From assembly GCA_945926705.1 (NCBI GenBank), contig CAMEMA010000049.1, positions 1-7,044 on the forward strand: DNA of 7,044 bases, written 5' to 3'. A model generated the notes under the pieces. The model saw only the letters and a program-made list of their open reading frames with translations. It did no database searches and had not been told where the DNA came from. Source of the DNA: an uncultured Clostridia bacterium. Its GTDB lineage: Bacteria > Bacillota > Clostridia > Oscillospirales > Acutalibacteraceae. The number at the start of each line of letters is the position of its first letter. The stretch's first letter is position 1. Shown piece by piece: positions 5,960-7,044 of this stretch. The position numbers were made by a program, and so were the translations under genes.

Positions 5960-6634
5960 TTAATTGTTTGCCATTTTAGAAGCCCAAGACGGAGTTACCG
6001 TTATTTCAAAATTATTTTCTGAGTATACAGAAGTATCATTATTTTCGTTTAAACTTATTTTCATGGCTAAATATGTCTTGTTTTGATTACTTCCGGCTGA
6101 ATATCCCTTTATTTCAACATTATTTTTGAACCCTCCTTCAATGCCTTCGAGAAGGTAAATGGCTTGACTTTCGTCTGAAGTAAGTGAATTGACGTTATAT
6201 AGTTTTACATCTAGCATAAAATTATTATTTGAATTGTTTGTAATATCTTCATCGTTTTCGTTTCTTATTACAACTTCTGTTTTTATATTTTGTAAATATG
6301 CATCAATGTTTCCTTCATTTACTACAGGCATTACGTAATAGAGGTAACTACCGTAGCAATTTAGTTTAGCATTCGTAATAGAAATAGTTTGTCCGTTGTT
6401 TTCAAGCGTAACGTTTCCGCAATTGCTTCCGTTTGTGCAGGTGAATATATAATTTGTTAAAATGCCGTCACCGTTATATTGAAATTCTTCAAAATTTATA
6501 TTCCAATTATTACTGGCAGTTCCGCTTATGTTGATTTTTAAATCTGTAAAAAACAAGGCATATGAAATAGACATAAATCCAATTAATAAAATTATCCAAA
6601 AAGCTATTCCTTTTTTAAAATTATTAGAATTCAA
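5960..6634 (-). CDS. Second TasA/camelysin-like secreted protein, TTG start
   Basis: 224 residues from the TTG at 6634. The frame is open further upstream to an ATG at 6853, but that extension runs antisense through the tRNA and puts 73 implausible residues before the signal peptide. The TTG has ACGAGG 8 bases upstream and gives a normal N-terminus: NSNNFKKG, hydrophobic residues about 10-25, then SISYALFFTDLKINISGTAS. This matches the signal box of the TasA-like protein at 4953-5708. Both proteins share an NxWN stretch after the box, YYV-x-x-x-x-x-N-x-G in the middle (here LYYVMPVVNEGNIDAYL), a KGYS/QGYS segment and a C-terminal strand ending in Trp (TPSWAS). Three Cys (66, 72, 93) lie in the first half. 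It has its own promoter, so it can be expressed apart from the run downstream. Likely a minor or alternative fibre subunit and a client of the peptidase; role inferred. Confidence 0.75.
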   Translation of the reverse strand: MNSNNFKKGIAFWIILLIGFMSISYALFFTDLKINISGTASNNWNINFEEFQYNGDGILTNYIFTCTNGSNCGNVTLENNGQTISITNAKLNCYGSYLYYVMPVVNEGNIDAYLQNIKTEVVIRNENDEDITNNSNNNFMLDVKLYNVNSLTSDESQAIYLLEGIEGGFKNNVEIKGYSAGSNQNKTYLAMKISLNENNDTSVYSENNFEITVTPSWASKMANN

Positions 6635-6642
6635 TATAACAA

Positions 6643-6649
6643 CCTCGTT
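6643..6649 (-). promoter_or_regulatory. Shine-Dalgarno that selects a TTG start for the TasA-like gene at 5960-6634
   Basis: ACGAGG on the minus strand (core GAGG 6646-6643), then 8 bases to TTG. No in-frame ATG exists between here and the tRNA gene. Confidence 0.6.
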
Positions 6650-6682
6650 TCTATAATTATTTTTATCGAATATATCATCAAC

Positions 6683-6711
6683 ATTATAATTGGTATTTGC
6701 AATAAAATCAA
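6683..6711 (-). promoter_or_regulatory. Sigma-A-type promoter for the TasA-like gene at 5960-6634
   Basis: On the minus strand, -35 TTGATT (6711-6706), a 17-base spacer and -10 TATAAT (6688-6683). The expected start is near 6676, giving a leader of about 42 bases to the TTG codon. Confidence 0.6.
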
Positions 6712-6756
6712 TATACGAACTAAATATTACATGTAATATTTTTTCTAAAAATACAC

Positions 6757-6785
6757 TTGAATTTATTTTTTTAATATGATAGAAT
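6757..6785 (+). promoter_or_regulatory. Promoter for tRNA-Pro
   Basis: -35 TTGAAT (6757-6762), a 17-base spacer, -10 TAGAAT (6780-6785). Transcription would start about 20 bases before the mature tRNA 5' end. It is divergent from the promoter at 6683-6711. Confidence 0.5.
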
Positions 6786-6810
6786 AAAGTACGTAATTTT
6801 AATGTGACAT

Positions 6811-6887
6811 CCGGGTGTGGCGCAGTTTGGTAGCGCGCTTGAATGGGGTTCAAGAGGCCGCTGGTTCGATTCCAGTCACTCGGACCA
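6811..6887 (+). tRNA. tRNA-Pro (anticodon GGG)
   Basis: 77 bases with the full cloverleaf. Acceptor CCGGGTG pairs with CACTCGG, D-stem GCGC/GCGC, anticodon stem CTTGA/TCAAG around loop ATGGGGT (anticodon GGG at 6845-6847, G37 present), variable region AGGCC, T-arm with loop TTCGATT, discriminator A and an encoded CCA. The anticodon reads CCC and CCT, so it inserts proline. The 5' extension of the minus-strand open frame over this gene is an artefact. Confidence 0.95.
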
Positions 6888-6935
6888 TAAACGGGAATAT
6901 AGCTAATTATAATTTTTTTATATGCATTTTAAGAA

Positions 6936-6968
6936 CCACCGATTATATCGGTGGCATTTTACTTTTCT
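6936..6968 (+). terminator. Hairpin terminator after tRNA-Pro, possibly bidirectional
   Basis: CCACCGAT / ATCGGTGG (6936-6943 with 6947-6954), 8 bp around a 3-base loop, followed by CATTTTACTTTTC on the plus strand. It sits between the convergent tRNA gene and the minus-strand gene ending at 6974. On the minus strand the stem is followed by a weaker TTCTT, so it may serve both. Confidence 0.65.
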
Positions 6969-6973
6969 TAAAT

Positions 6974-7044
6974 TTAAACTTTCGATTTCAACTTTTCGTC
7001 TGATTGCTTTCCAAGTTCATGTAACGGACCGGAAGCAACACCAA
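6974..7044 (-). CDS. 3' tail of an unidentified gene (5' end outside window)
   Basis: The last 22 codons before a TAA at 6976-6974 read GVASGPLHELGKQ then SDEKLKSKV. Codon use is like the neighbours, and a terminator-like hairpin lies about 20 bases past the stop, both of which support a real gene. The tail is hydrophilic and ends basic. I do not recognise the family from so short a piece. The gene converges on tRNA-Pro and is separate from the secretion locus. Confidence 0.55.
   Translation of the reverse strand, partial: GVASGPLHELGKQSDEKLKSKV

Noticed and set aside
6635..6853. Upstream extension of the TasA-like gene to an ATG at 6853
   Set aside because: It runs antisense through tRNA-Pro and over both promoters, and it puts 73 residues ahead of an obvious signal peptide. 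The TTG at 6634 with a Shine-Dalgarno is better.
6896..6922. Separate AT-rich terminator just after the tRNA
   Set aside because: There is a run of seven T's, but only a short AT-rich palindrome (TATAGCTA) precedes it. The G+C-rich hairpin at 6936 is the better candidate.
6815..7003. Plus-strand open frame of 62 residues
   Set aside because: It starts inside the tRNA, crosses the terminator hairpin and overlaps the minus-strand gene tail. It is an artefact.

Overview
The window is AT-rich DNA from a low-G+C, Gram-positive-type bacterium, most likely an uncultured Bacillota lineage (clostridial, or a Bacilli/Mollicutes-like gut group). The grounds are strong AGGAGG-type ribosome binding sites, TAA at all five visible stops, frequent TTG starts, A/T-ending codons, and a SipW/TasA-type secretion gene set. 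TGA is never used as a sense codon in the frames read, so nothing suggests a deviant code. The species cannot be named from the sequence.

Layout. All protein genes are on the minus strand and read right to left. At the right edge is the 3' tail of an unidentified gene (6974-7044), facing a plus-strand tRNA-Pro(GGG) (6811-6887) across a hairpin that can act as a terminator. A divergent promoter region (6635-6810) then serves the tRNA and a small secreted TasA/camelysin-like protein (5960-6634, TTG start). A very AT-rich 251-base intergenic region follows, holding a good sigma-A-type promoter and a duplicated leader/RBS unit. Next comes a compact run: a second TasA-like protein (4953-5708), an ER-type (SipW-type) signal peptidase with an unusually long multi-membrane N-terminal half (3720-4865), a bitopic DUF5305-like membrane protein (2668-3702), and a very large secreted protein that runs off the left edge (1-2639; 879 complete codons visible). 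The large protein starts at TTG and its frame stays open to the edge. It consists of two diverged copies of a module of about 360-410 residues, and copy 1 also carries a Gly/Asp-rich 8-residue tandem repeat.

How the genes may work together. The three secreted proteins share a signal-peptide end of the form S-[VI]-[SA]-Y-A-x-F-x-T-x-L-x-I. This resembles the class of signal peptide processed by SipW in the Bacillus tapA-sipW-tasA matrix-fibre operon, and the matching ER-type peptidase is encoded between them. The simplest reading is a dedicated surface-fibre or adhesin export locus: two paralogous fibre-like subunits, a dedicated peptidase, a DUF5305-like membrane partner of unknown function, and a giant repeat protein as client. 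The families follow from sequence and known relatives. The joint function is inference.
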